Assembly (NCBI GenBank): GCA_020736575.1
Contig: JAGPYM010000004.1
Location: 2,914,001-2,978,000 of the forward strand
DNA length: 64,000 nucleotides
Direction: 5' to 3'
From: Thelonectria olida
Taxonomy: Eukaryota > Ascomycota > Sordariomycetes > Hypocreales > Nectriaceae
Of this stretch, positions 1 to 11,203 are shown piece by piece; position 1 is the stretch's first letter, and the number at the start of each line of letters is the position of its first letter. The notes below the pieces were generated by a model. It saw only the letters and a program-made list of their open reading frames with translations. It did no database searches and had not been told where the DNA came from. A program made the position numbers and the translations under genes.

Positions 1-66
1 GACGCCGCGAGGTTGAGATTCGGACGCGCCTGGGCCGGGTGCAGAGTCTCCGTCAGGGGGAGCCAT
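1..66 (-). CDS. 5' end of an unidentified minus-strand gene, cut by the window edge
   Basis: An ATG at position 66 (minus strand), with G at +4 and a pyrimidine-rich leader, opens a frame of 22 codons that runs off the left edge without a stop. It begins MAPPDGDSAPGPGASESQPR, a Pro/Ser/Gly-rich start like the disordered N-termini of many fungal proteins. Nothing in 22 residues identifies a family. The alternative is that this is untranslated or random sequence. The call rests only on the start context and open frame. Confidence 0.35.
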   Translation of the reverse strand, partial: MAPPDGDSAPGPGASESQPRGV

Positions 67-3000
67 GGATGATTGAGGGTGATGAGGCTGTTCTCGTAGA
101 GGGTTCGTTTTGGGTTCGGTTGTTCGTTGTCGTCGAGGTTGGTGGGGTTGAGCAGGTGGGTGGCGTATGGCCCAAGGCCGCGATATCAGGCGTACAGGAT
201 GAGTTGTAATAGGTTGAAATGGATTGGAGATGCTGAGATTCGTTTGTAGAATGTTTTGACGGGAAAATGAAGCTGATGATATTGACAAGGTTTTATTTTG
301 TTAAGCGGCTTCCTTGACGAGATATGGCGGGGCAGACTCCAAAGGGCAACGCAAGAGTCAGACCGGAATTTAGGCTCCACAAGTGGCTTAGGGGCTTGTG
401 GCGTTGTAGGAAAAGGTCTGTGGTTGCGATGGGTGTGGCTGAGTAATGTCATTCTGCGTGAGACGATGACTCTTCTTTTCGATGCGCCGAGGACAAGATG
501 CTGTATGCTGATTTGGAATGATAAATGATGAGTCAGGCCCAAACGCGCCTTGGATAGTGATTGAAATCAGTCTCAAATTCAATTAGCGAAATTGAAGTCA
601 TCCTACGCCCTCGTATAGATGTTCTCCTCGTTCCTCACGCACCTCCACCCAATCTAATGGGCTAACAGTGAGACTTCGAATCAGCTCCAAGTTGCCAAAA
701 CCGATATTAGACTCCCTAGGTAGAACTCGGAGACGCGACTATTGATTCGCTTGCCTCCGTTTTGGACTTGTCGAAACATCGAAACACCGAAACGCAAAAA
801 CAGCGATAGTGTAGGGTAGGTAGGAACTTTCTGAACGGTGGACAAACCCGTGTAGACGATGGGTAAAGTAACGCCGGTCTTCCTGGATCGGTGGTATTGA
901 GAAGTTCTGGTATTGGGCTGATCTGATAGGGAAAGGCATAAAAACAGTTCCAGAAACATCAAACATAATCCAACGTGTGTGATTGACGTGTTAGTACCAT
1001 CGAGTTAGCGGCACTTGTGAGCGGCTTTGGATTGCGAGGATCATGTAATGAAGTAGCTAGGTGACTAGTAGCTCGTTAAAGCCTTTGTCACGAGCGAGTC
1101 CAACCATGTCACTGATTATATAGGCACAAGTTCACAAGAATACTACTGCAAATGAATGCCGTGGTCGACTAGCTGGTGTCATCCTCTCCTCATCCAGCCA
1201 ACTTGACCATTTTGACTCACAGAAATATTTTAGAGTCCGATAGGTGAACAATCCCAGCCTCACTGAATTTGTAGAATGCCGAAACCCAATAGTGCATGTT
1301 GAGTGGAAAACAAGCTACTGAGCATCGTCACTGTTAGATGGTGAATGAGTTACTGGCTTGGTTGAGCATCTCTGCCTCCTACTGACCTAATGCTGTCGCC
1401 TAGTTTCGTCAACGAGGGAGTGCCGTGCGTTGAAGAGCTCTGACTGGGACGCAGTAGAAAGAAAGGAGCCTTATCTACCCTTTTTCTCCATCACGGATGA
1501 TATCCGAACCCCGACATCGGATGACAGCGAGAACCTATTGCGCTTTGTAGGGTGATGCAGCTACATCGACTCAATGTCAAACTTATCAGCTCCTAGATAA
1601 ATTCGATTAGCCAATGGGAGTTTATTCTTCCGGGGAATGGGAATGGCAGTGGGGGGCCATGTGCGAGCAGCTTTGCTCTGTTAGGATAGCTGAAATCCTG
1701 GAAGCGCCATGATACCGTTGCATTGAATCGAAATGCATGCATTTGTGGGCAGTGAGGGTCGGCCAATGTGGCCCTTCATCCCACGCATAATAAGAGGATT
1801 AAATACCGCACTCGACATGGTCATGATGGCCCTTTGTCCAGGCTTGAAATCGACTTGCAGATCGCGAGGTCGAGTGGGGTCGTCGACTGACTCGTCTCTT
1901 CACCGCGATTATCTCTACAAGGTGGTGATGTGATGGCGTCCAAGAGGCTGCCGAGTGAGGCAGGTCATCGCGTTACCGAGTGCAAGTTCAACGGTTAACG
2001 GGCCAAGATGCGGGTGGCGGACAAGGATGGCAAGGAGTAGATTGGGCAGAGAGAGCACAAGCGTGGGGGGAGAAGAGGATGATATCCACGGAGATGGGCT
2101 CGATTTCTCACGTCCTTCTATCTGGCATCATGCCAGATCGAGTACTTCGTATGTAGACGGTCCGTATATACGGAGTCTCGAGCAGGTACATGTCCTGCAC
2201 AAGGCCTGATTAGATTGATTAGATTGAAACCTCAATGCAACTATTTCGGCTACGGACGGGAACACGGCCCCACAAAGCGGGCTACTGTTTATTTACGAGC
2301 GAACTGCCGATTCCGGGGCTGCGCCGCACGAGTCCCCTGGTTGATACTGTGCGCAGACTCTGCGAGAGAGAGAGATAATGCGGGAGGATGGACGTGGCCC
2401 ATGACCTCGGCAGAACAGGGATCGAGAGACATATGATTCTGTCCATGGAGATCAAAGAGATTGTGCGTTTCCACATAGCTCACCGCTTGTTACTGCTGGT
2501 GTCTGGTGTTGGCTGTTGGCTGTTGCGTCGGGGACGGGGTTGCCTCGAGAGCAACACACAGACGAAACTGTACGGCTCAGCTACCGAGCAGGATCCGGCA
2601 CCGAGGGCTTGGAAGATGAGGAGTCGTGTTGGTTCGAACGCATTCATAGATCACCTATAAGCCCTGCAGGCTCCCCATTGTTAACAGAATGAGTCGCAGA
2701 AGCCAGAAAGAGACACCCTCAAGCCGTGTCTTGTCCAGTTTGCCTCCAGACGTTTCTCTCAACCTCTCGTCTGATGCTCGCCCGTAATGCCTCTGACTCA
2801 ACACCGCTTCCCACTCTCAACGTGGGGGAAACCTCTTCTCCCTTGACAACAACCCGTTCCTCCTCGCCAGTCGTATATTCGTTTCCGTACCACTACCGAG
2901 GCCAACGAGTACCGCACCCAGCACAACCTTGGCTCTTTTCGCGCAAACAGGGACTCGGGCGCGGGGGCGGCAAAAAATATGGTAGCGCAACGCAAGCTCA

Positions 3001-3309
3001 CAGATCAGGCGATATCTGACACATTAGTATCCTGGAGTCTTGAACGGTGGGAAAATCGGTCCCCCCACAATATCCCTTGTACTTGTGATCGACGCGGGCC
3101 GATGGGACTCGAGAGAGGCAAAACAGCCAATGAGTGGTGGGTGAGTGGGTGGGTGTTGTATGTACTGTGTGTTGTGCAGCAAGTTTATAGTCTAGAGGGT
3201 GCCGTTTCTTTTGCTGGTGGCTGATTGATAAGGTCCAGCCTCTTTAGCATTCTCCCGTTCTCCTTCATTCTGCTTTGGACTTGTCTGTGTCTTTTGGTCA
3301 CTGTCCAAC
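67..3309. other. 3.2-kb intergenic region, no gene seen
   Basis: Only short, mutually overlapping ORFs occur here, none with a recognisable domain or plausible splice partners. The leftmost part should be the promoter and leader of the minus-strand gene starting at 66. The last few hundred bases, with long pyrimidine-rich runs near 3,230-3,300, are the likely promoter of the permease at 3,310. A B-box-like GGTTCGAA near 2,634 has no A box at tRNA spacing. Confidence 0.5.
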
Positions 3310-5064
3310 ATGTCAGATTCCATCGAGAAGTCGGCGGCTGTTGCCAACACAGCACCGCAAGACGGCGACCAAGTAAACGATGTCGAAAAAGCTCCGCTCC
3401 AAGACCATGGCGCCGAGTCTCAGCTTCATCGCCGTCTGGGCACACGACATCTCACCATGATTGGCCTCGGCGGCTCTATTGGCATGGGCCTGTGGCTGGG
3501 TTCCGGAACCTCTCTCACGAAAGCCGGACCGGCCAGTTTGTTCCTGGGATACTTACTGTCTGGCACAATGATTTGGGCCGTGAGCCAAAGCATTGGAGAA
3601 ATGGCCGTCATGTATCCTCTCCCGAGCGCGGTAACAACTCCCCCGGCCCCCTCTACGAGCTTTTCTAACCGAGTCTTCCAAGTTCGTTCAATGGACAAAC
3701 ATGTTTGTTGATCCAGCTGCGGGGTTCGCCTTGGGATGGGCCTATACCTTTGCGTACTGGATCTCCATTGCCAACGAGCTGCAGGGCATCGTCACAGTCT
3801 TGGGATTCTGGACCGATGCCGTCCCCGTCGCGGCTTGGGTCACCATCTTCTGGGCCGTCATCGTGGGCGTCAACATTGGCGCCGTCAAGCTGTTTGCTGA
3901 TATCGAAGTCGTTGCATCCGCCATCAAGTTCGGCTTCATCTTTGTCGTCATCTTCTCCGGCATCGTCCTCTCTGCTGGCGGCGGGCCGAAAGGAGGATAC
4001 CCGCCTAGAGAAGGGGGCACAATTGGATTTGAGTTCTGGAACAGCATGCCCTTCATCAACGGGGCAAAAGGCTTCTTCTCCATTATGCCGACTTGTATCT
4101 TTGCCCTCGCCGGGTCCGAGAACTCGAGCCTTGTCGCCGGCGAGACGAGCAATCCTCGCCGAGCAGTCCCCAAAGCTGTGACGTCCATGTGGGTTCGACT
4201 GGCCCTGTTCTATATCCTGGGAGGCTTGATTGTGACAATCAACGTGAGCCCCAAGGACCCGAATCTGTTTGGAGGCAGCGGGACAAACGCCAGTCCCTTT
4301 GTCATCATGTATCACAACTGCGGTGTGATGCCGCTGGCTCACATGATGAACGCCGTTATCTTCATTTCCGTCTTGTCCACGGGAACCATCTCTGGGTACG
4401 GCGCTTCAAGAGTGCTTCTTGGACTTTCGCAGATTGGCATGGCCCCCAAAGTGCGTGACTATCCCCCAATCTTGAGTGGAATGGCGATACTGACCAGCAT
4501 CTCACAATTCAGGTCCTGCAAAAGACGGATAGCTGGGGTCGTCCCTGGTACGGACTCGTACCAACTCTCCTCATCGGAGGCGGTCTCTCCTACATCAATA
4601 TCAGCAACAACGGCGCCACAGTCTTTACCTGGCTCTCGAACTTGTCGTCCCTGTTTACTCTCTTCGGATGGGCCATGATCTGCCTTTCTCACATCCGCAT
4701 GCGTCACGCCTGGAAGATCCAAGGCCGCAACTCCGCAAACCTCCCCTGGCAGTCGTGGGCATTCCCGTACGCAGCCTACTGGGGCTTGTCCTGGTGCATC
4801 ATTCTCCTGATCGTTCTGTTTTACCTGGCTGTTTCGCCGCTTGTAGGGGAGCCTAGTGCGACGAACTTCTTCTCGAGCTACGTCTCAGCAATCGCCATCT
4901 TTGTGCTGTACCTTGGAGCCAAGATTTACTACCGCGGGGGACGATGGGTGAATACGGCAAAGGTTGACCTTGATGCTTCGCGACGGTTCTACCACGAATC
5001 GCAACTGGAAGATAGCAGCTCCAAGAACGGTTTTGTGAAGGCGATAAGGACCGCAGTCTTTTAG
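3310..5064 (+). CDS. amino-acid permease (AAT/YAT family), three exons
   Basis: Proton-coupled import of amino acids across the plasma membrane is the family role. Exons are 3310-3630, 3683-4450 and 4513-5064, joining in frame to 546 residues, a normal length for fungal GAP1-like permeases. The conserved core starts near residue 38 with LHRRLGTRHLTMIGLGGSIG and continues with MGLWLGSG, GEMAVMYPLPSA and, after the first splice, FVQWTNMFVDPAAGFALGWAYTFAYW, shown here in two parts only because the intron falls after PSA. About 12 hydrophobic segments follow. Splicing MAPK to VLQKTDSWGRPWYG restores the loop seen in relatives. Both introns are short (52 and 62 bp), phase 0, with CTAAC- or CTGAC-like branch sites. 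Substrate specificity cannot be read. The gene is convergent with the esterase downstream. Confidence 0.9.
3631..3682 (+). other. permease intron 1
   Basis: GTAACA...AAG, 52 bp, phase 0, with CTAAC about 15 bases before the acceptor. Reading through it replaces the conserved FVQWTN segment of the family with unrelated sequence and then a stop, so removal is required. Confidence 0.85.
4451..4512 (+). other. permease intron 2
   Basis: GTGCGT...CAG, 62 bp, phase 0, with a CTGAC branch site. Removal joins MAPK to VLQKTDSWGR, the arrangement conserved in fungal amino-acid permeases. Confidence 0.85.
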
Positions 5065-5455
5065 GATAGAGTTGATATTGATCAAGGTCTCGCAGAACGA
5101 ATCGATAACAATACCATCGTATTGCGTGTCAAATATTTGAACCATGTGTGCGCTCTATCGAGTCCACTCGGGACAGACCAGACCCCGATGCTCCTCCGAC
5201 TCTTCATCTGCAAGAGAGCTGTCCATTGTAGCCACACCATCAGAGTTGACTCGTAACATGTATCTAGATATCTTCGCATATCAACTCGGAAATCTCGACC
5301 GATTGCATCTACGAAACACATGATGTGACCCAGCCTGAGCTAGTCTGAGTAAAAGCGACGAGGCGTCACACATGTCCAGATTCGCCATCTTAACTAACAG
5401 CAGTAAAAGTACAAAGTTTTAGAAATCTAACCATGCCATTGGATACTCGACAGTC
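5065..5455. other. intergenic, between convergent genes
   Basis: About 390 bp between the stop codons of the permease and the carboxylesterase. It must hold both 3' untranslated regions. No ORF, repeat or structural RNA was recognised. Confidence 0.5.
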
Positions 5456-7148
5456 CTAAGAGCTCCCCATGGCAACCTGCCGCCAAAGTCCACAGCCTCT
5501 ATCGATCAAATCCGAGTTAATGGTAGAAAACGGCTTCTTCCCTTCATCACCCATACCAACCTTGACACCGCCCCCGAAAACTCCCACCTCAGGAACTTGC
5601 TTCCAGCCAGGACCTTGGCTCGGGTCCTTTGCAAAGTCGGCCCAGGCTTTTTGCATCGATTTGCTCACGTCGGCCTGAAACTCGGTGGCGTTCTCCTCCG
5701 GATACGTGCCAAATACCATGGGCAGTTCCGCGCCGTGATAGGCACCGCTGTTGTCGAAAATCTCCGTGTTGGGGAAGCTGGCATTGAAGACGTATCGCCA
5801 TGTGTCGATGCCCGCTTTGGCGCTGAGTTCCGAGACAAGATCTATCTTGCACACCATCATAAAGTCCGTGGTGATGGCGACGACACGATCAGTCTCGGTT
5901 GCAATGCCAGGAGCGCCCAAAGGATACAATGCAAGGATCTTGTCGACGAGTTCGTCCTGGCCCTTCAATGGCGAGTCTGGGGATTCGAGAAGAAACTCCC
6001 GAGCATCAGGGACTTCGGCTACGACGCCGTACTTTGACTCCTCCGAGTTGCTTCCAATCATGATGGGAACTCGAGCGATTAGGGAATTCTCCCCAGTCGA
6101 GTTCATGCGATCTTTGAGAGGATCATCTCCCACAGTAACACCGCCGTCAGGCATCGGTCTAAACAGGAGCCCGTTCTTTTCAACAATTTCAATGAGTTCT
6201 GGCGCAGAAATCGATTGAATGCATTCAAGTCCATTCTCGTCAGGATCGCAGCCAGCTTTCTCAACCAGTGTCTCCCACGACTTTGTTGAGTTCGTGTCGT
6301 CCAAGAAACTACCTTCCCCAGACTGCATGATGGCCCCGACAAAGGGGAGAGGACCGGGAGGAGAAGTGAGGAGATAATCGATGCTCCCGGCACCTGCACT
6401 TTGCCCAAAAAGAGTGATTTTGAATGGATTTCCCCCCAGTCCAGCAATATTGCGCCGAACCCATTGGAGGCCTAGACGTTGATCGAGTAAACTATTACGA
6501 TTAGTCTTCTATCGTCTGATACGTCATGTACTGTGAGACCAAGACGACTAGCACTTACGCCAAGTTATTCTCCCCATGGGGAAGGTCAGGCGAACCTGGA
6601 AAACCAAATACATTGGTCCGATAATTGATCGTGACAACTACTACATCTTGATTTGCGGCAAAGCCGGAGCCGTCGTACAGGGGTAATGAGTTGGATCCAG
6701 ACTTGAAGTCTCCTCCAAAGATCCAAACCAAGACAGCCTTGGAGCCCGCAGAAGCTGAAGCTGGCGCAAAGACATTCAGGTTGAGACAGTCCTCGCTCTC
6801 ACCAGCCGGAGGCGGAGAGCTGACATCTGCGTTCCACGAGGTGCCCTGGATCAAGTCCACTGAGGTGTCGTGGTTTTCAATGCAGGCCGGTCCGTACCTA
6901 GTTGCATCGTATAATGTCGGCCATCGACCGACTGGCTCGGGGGCTCTGAATCGGACGGGAGGCTTGGCAAAGGGGATGCCGAGGAATTTGTTCACCGTGA
7001 CAGTGGAGGAGGGAAGGACAGTGGTGGTCCCAATGATAGCACCAGTGTCAATAATGGCGGTCGGACGGCTGTGTTTATCGTTTGTCGGGGCTGGTGATGC
7101 CGTAGATGCGTATAAAGCGAGAGCAAGGAGAGTTCTACTGAACATCAT
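5456..7148 (-). CDS. secreted type-B carboxylesterase/lipase, two exons
   Basis: An alpha/beta-hydrolase that cleaves carboxylic esters; the signal peptide implies secretion. Exons 7148-6559 and 6491-5456 give 541 residues, the usual family length. The N-terminus MMFSRTLLALALYASTASP is a good signal peptide, which is why I prefer this start to an in-frame ATG 20 codons upstream. EDCLNLNV (signature 2), the nucleophile elbow FGQSAGA with Ser near 228, GSNSEE with the acid residue near 348, and YHGAELP with His near 449 form the complete triad. NYRTNVFGFP and GLQWVRRNI are also typical. The 67-bp intron splits NNLA/LLDQR, exactly where relatives continue. Substrate is unknown. A TATA-like element lies about 62 bp upstream. 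Confidence 0.9.
6492..6558 (-). other. carboxylesterase intron
   Basis: GTAAGT...TAG on the minus strand, 67 bp, splitting an Ala codon. Removal joins HGENNLA to LLDQRLGLQW and restores a continuous esterase sequence. Confidence 0.85.
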
Positions 7149-7208
7149 GACAGTGGAAGTTGGGAGTTGGTGAGATGAGCCGGCATTTCTGCATTCCACT
7201 CTTGCCAT

Positions 7209-7217
7209 CTATATATC
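7209..7217 (-). promoter_or_regulatory. TATA-like element upstream of the carboxylesterase
   Basis: The minus strand reads GATATATAGA about 62 bp before the chosen ATG, a plausible core-promoter distance in filamentous fungi. It would make a leader long enough only for the internal start at 7148, supporting that start. Confidence 0.4.
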
Positions 7218-8023
7218 TGCGAAATAACTAGAAACTATACCTCTTCAACTACCTTATGCTACCATTTTCAAATTCACGACATCTGACGTCGTTGCCAGGT
7301 GCTGAGCGTGTTCAAGAGTGGCAATGCAAGGAGGATTACCAAGCCACGCCAGATGCCACTAACTGTCTTTGTCGCCATCCGCCGCTCAACTGCCAGCTGC
7401 AGAGCTTCAGCCCTAATTAAGAGACATAGTTCTAACAGGTTATCAATGGTGCTTGGCGTAATTTCCATAAGATCGTGCTCCGAGTGAACCGGGCAGCGCA
7501 CCATTTGGCCAAATGCAGAGAGCACACATGTGTAAGTCGTGCGGCCAAGCCTCAGCCAGAGTGAGACGAACACTCGAGAGAGCTGAGACGTCTTCTCGCC
7601 TCTCGCATTATGGCATAGCTACCTGTACTCCGCTGTATCTCTAAGCGCCAAGCTGGCAGGTCTGAAGAAATCTTGATGCTTCTTGGCAAAGGCCGAGATG
7701 TGTAAGCGCAAACCAGAGCACCGTTGGTATACGTATCTCAGTCGGCTGGCGGTTATCAACCTCCTCACAGGTTATCAATGAGCCCGGATGGGATAGTGGC
7801 ATCAAGCGTAAATGGAAGAAGATAACGAAAGCGACCAAGTTGGCCGCCTTCAGGCGTGAGGGATGTGATAGCTGAGCAGCCCACACGCAACCCCTGGCAA
7901 AACTGAGATGGTTGACATCATCGGAGATACGCACATGCAACGACCAAGACCAAATTTGCGGTTAAAAATAAAGTTAATTTGCTTTTATCTAGTTGTATCT
8001 ATCATTTCACTGTCCTTCTGCGC
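7218..8023. other. intergenic, no gene seen
   Basis: About 0.8 kb upstream of the esterase and downstream of the CipC-like gene. Short ORFs exist on both strands but have no domain, signal peptide or splice partners that I can support. Confidence 0.45.
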
Positions 8024-8550
8024 CTAGTAGTCCATGCGGTGGTGACGATGGTGCTCCTCACTGTTCAATCTTAGTTTCTCCAACCACTTAACACGGAGAT
8101 ATGTCCAACTTACGGTCTGTACTCGTCGTACTGCGAGTACTGCTGGTCGTAAAGGTGCTCGGCCTGCTGCCTGGCATGGCGCTTCGCCTTCTCACGGTCG
8201 ACGTAGTCCAGGCCCTTTGTCTCAACCAGTTTGTCGACCTCGGCGCCCGCGAGGCCGGCGATGATCTCCTTGGCAAAGCTGTGCTTGACGGGCTCGCCTG
8301 GGCAACAGTTAGAAAATCATCAGCAAGGAAGAGGAACGGTACGCGTACCACTGTCGCGCTGGCGGTCCTCCCACAGCTTCATGGCCTCAAAGGCGGCACC
8401 GCCAGCGAGAACCTCGTGGCTGAGGTGGCCCTCGTGCCGCCGCTCGTCGTCGTACACACGGTCACGGTGCTCGCGGGCCTCGTCTTAAGGCCGTGTCAGT
8501 CAGCGCAGTATAGAGAGTTGGCAAGGGTAGAACTGACCGAAACCGAACAT
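8024..8550 (-). CDS. CipC-like antibiotic/stress-response protein (DUF3759-type), four exons
   Basis: Small cytosolic protein of the fungal family named after the concanamycin-induced protein CipC; members are often strongly induced by stress, but their biochemical role is unknown. Exons 8550-8538, 8483-8349, 8297-8114 and 8060-8024 give 122 residues. Recognition comes from the start MFGFDEAREHRDRVYDDER, then HLSHEVLAGGAAFEAMKLWE and the C-terminal HARQQAEHLYDQQY segment. Three introns of 51-54 bp all have good donors (GTCAGT, GTACGC, GTAAGT) and CAG/AAG acceptors, and total length is a multiple of three. The end is His-rich (EEHHRHHRMDY). The first exon encodes only four residues and part of a fifth, so automated callers may miss it. 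A TATA-like element lies about 110 bp upstream. Confidence 0.88.
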
Positions 8551-8658
8551 GTTGATGGCTGATAGTAGAAAATTGAGTTGAGTGATGTGTAATGGAAAGC
8601 TGGCCTGGTTTGATCTGGTCTGACATACCGATGAGAGAGACCGACCGACTCGACGAGA

Positions 8659-8666
8659 ATATATAC
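8659..8666 (-). promoter_or_regulatory. TATA-like element upstream of the CipC-like gene
   Basis: The minus strand reads GTATATATT about 110 bp before the ATG, consistent with a TATA-driven, inducible promoter. Confidence 0.4.
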
Positions 8667-10177
8667 CCAGCCAAAAACCACCCCTCGTAACCCCTCAATG
8701 CACACTTGGACCCTGAATCTCCGCGCATTGCGTACCTGGCAATCCAGTCTCAGCTTGCGACGCACATCCCGAGTCGCCGGCTCCGTCTCTGTCACCGCAT
8801 CGCCACGCCAGTACGTCATGGCCCAACCACTCAACCGCCCGTGGCTGATGCCAACACAACCTCATTCTCCCTTCGCCCTCGCCGACGCCGTTCCATCATT
8901 AAGAGTTTGCCCAAGGGTTTCGGATAAGTCGCGCCGTCCTCGCCAATCGCGACGCTATTCTGTTGTTAAATCCGGGAATCTCGGCACATCCCCCACTTGC
9001 TCGGCGGATGCGCGAGCTTCGAGGCGCGGCTTACGTGGAGTGAAACGACTTGAGGGGTGCCGACGTTGCCGGACCTTGGGGACGCTGGCTGCTGGGTTTT
9101 GAGAACAACCGATGCTCATTCTTCGGCGAGCGAAATCGCTAAATGTCGAGGCCGCGGTCTGGACGTGGTTCCTTGAAAGCGCTACGCGATCGACTGAGGC
9201 ATCGCAGCATGGGGCTTTCAGTTAGACTTTGTGTCCTGAAACCCACCAGAAGGCCTCGTGAGCCTACTTCAATTCGATCTAATATGCCCACAATGGTTTG
9301 ACCCTTAAGCACACGGACGTTCGTTGGCAAAGATCTACTACGTAGTAAGCCAATATCGCCTAGAACTACCCGGCAATTGCTCGTGGTTTGATCTGTGATC
9401 ATTCTTAGAGCCATTGCCATCTGAAAAGCCTTCTCTGGCTCTTGGGTGCGACCGAGACTCTAGAAATCGTCCCTCTGGGCAGATATGGATGAGCGTATTC
9501 TAGGCGCAAGAGTCTGCCTTCATTGAAAGAAACGCATCTCCAAGCGTTGCAAAACACGTCCCCATAGATCACCTCGACTCTTCTACCAGAAGACCCCGTT
9601 AGACACCAAGTAGGCCGCTCTGGACTTCGGATTCACTCAATCGTTTCAGCACTCAAGGTCTGCTTATATCATGCTTCAATTGATCCCTGTGCAGTAGTTG
9701 ATAGGAGTGCCTACCGCGTACCTGACGTCAATTACCTTATATCATATCGCCATGACCAGAACTTCGTAAAGTTGGTTGGATGCTGTTTTCCCTGTCCACC
9801 CGCTTCCGCCCCTGCAAAAAAGTACTGCAGTGTTCATCCACTGCTCCAAATTTCATCGCTCCAAGATGGTATGGCGTCTTGACTCATGGAAAAGCACAAT
9901 TCACTTCTCCTGGGAAGACGGCACTGACTGTCGGTTCACATCCTCGTCCATTTCCGCCGCCACTTCTTTCTCTAGCAAAATAACTTCCCTTGTGACGAAA
10001 TCCTAGATCTCCCTAGTCCAATGCCCCTGATCCATATGATGAGACCTCCCACCGAGGAATAAAAGAAATATGCAAAAAGAAAAGCCTTACGCCGTCGCGC
10101 GCCGAAAACGCAATCGTCTGTCATCAATCACAGAGTCCGCGGTTAAAAATACCTTTCCCGCTAGCATCGCTGACAGG
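8667..10177. other. 1.5-kb intergenic region, no gene seen
   Basis: Between the CipC-like gene promoter and the 3' end of the SWIB gene. Both the plus and minus ORFs here are short and overlap each other; none shows a domain or a splice chain that preserves a frame. Confidence 0.45.
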
Positions 10178-11203
10178 TCAATCCTCGACGGGGTAGAGAT
10201 GGTTTCCGATATCCTTGTTCATCCGGAACATGTCGACCTTGGCCTGCTTGAAAACCGCGTGCATCTTCGAGTCGCAGATAATCTGGCGTTTGTCCTTGGG
10301 ATCTTGCAGGTCGTTGGCCTTGATATGTTCCCAAAGCTTTTTGACCACTTGGGGGCGGGAAAGCTGAAGTTTCATGTTAGCGGCATGCCCAAGGACGGCT
10401 TCAGTTGTTACACAACAGCCCGAGGTTTGGGACAAGAGGTTTACATACTTGCGTCTCGCCACAAAGCTCTGAAAGAGTAGGGCTGAGGTTGAAGGGCTTT
10501 TGGAAGCCACCGCCAGCCTTCCTCTTCTTCACCACACCGTCGGCCGACTCAACATCACTATCATCGTCCGCTTTGACCTTTTTGGCGCTCTTCTTGCGAG
10601 GAGCTGCCTTCTTTTTGGTCGGCTTTGCCTTGTCACCTCCACGAGTTTTGCGGCCACGAGCTAGGCTGTTCTCTTGAGCTTGAAGCTGAGCAGCTAGCCG
10701 GGCGTCAGCATCTTCGACCGACGATGAGCGCTTAGCCTTTTTTCTCGCAGGCTCCGGGGAGGCTGAGGGATCTGTATCGCCCGCGTCCGACGTGGCGTTG
10801 CTGGCGGAACGTTTGATCGGTGTCGGGTCGGTGTCGGCGACCGAGGAGGGCGGGACGTTATCGGAGATCGCATCGAATCGAGCCTCAATGAGCCTCTTGA
10901 TAGCAGTCTGTGGGTACGATTAGAGTCTGGAGAAAGAAATGGTTTCGGTTACCCGCCAGAGCACGGAGCTCGGCTAGTCACCTCTTTCTCACCTTCTGGT
11001 CACTCAAATCCTCCCCACCCAAGGCAGCCTCCAAACCCTGACGAATCTTCTTCCGGGAGATTGTTGCGAGGTCGGCAGTCGCGAGGATATCGTCAATTAT
11101 GGCGGTATATCTCTTCGCCTCCTCGGGAGTCACTATAAGTATGCTGTGAGCGGACATGGAAGTCTGAGGGGGCGAGTTTGGAACTCTTACAAGGGGCACT
11201 CAT
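10178..11203 (-). CDS. DEK_C plus SWIB/MDM2 domain protein (UAF30/TRI1-like), four exons
   Basis: Nuclear protein; in yeast relatives the SWIB subunit Uaf30 belongs to the upstream activation factor for rDNA transcription, and Tri1 is a paralogue. Exons 11203-11191, 11132-10993, 10907-10449 and 10363-10178 give 265 residues. Residues about 6-50 (TPEEAKRYTAIIDDILATAD onwards) form a DEK_C-like helical domain. A basic, Lys/Ala/Ser-rich middle (KKKAAPRKKSAKKVK) looks like a disordered nuclear-localising linker. The C-terminus, LSRPQVVKKLWEHIKANDLQ to NKDIGNHLYP, is a SWIB domain; its start is split by the last intron. Introns are 58, 85 and 85 bp. As in the CipC-like gene, the first exon is tiny (13 nt). 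Exact role versus Tri1-like paralogues cannot be settled. Confidence 0.88.

Noticed and set aside
2560..2660. tRNA-like boxes near 2,575 and 2,634
   Set aside because: The B-box-like GGTTCGAA lacks the following CC, the A-box-like match is too far away, and no acceptor stem forms.
7149..7208. Upstream ATG (7,208) for the carboxylesterase
   Set aside because: It would bury the signal peptide behind 20 polar residues, and it lies at the TATA-like element, so it is probably not in the transcript.
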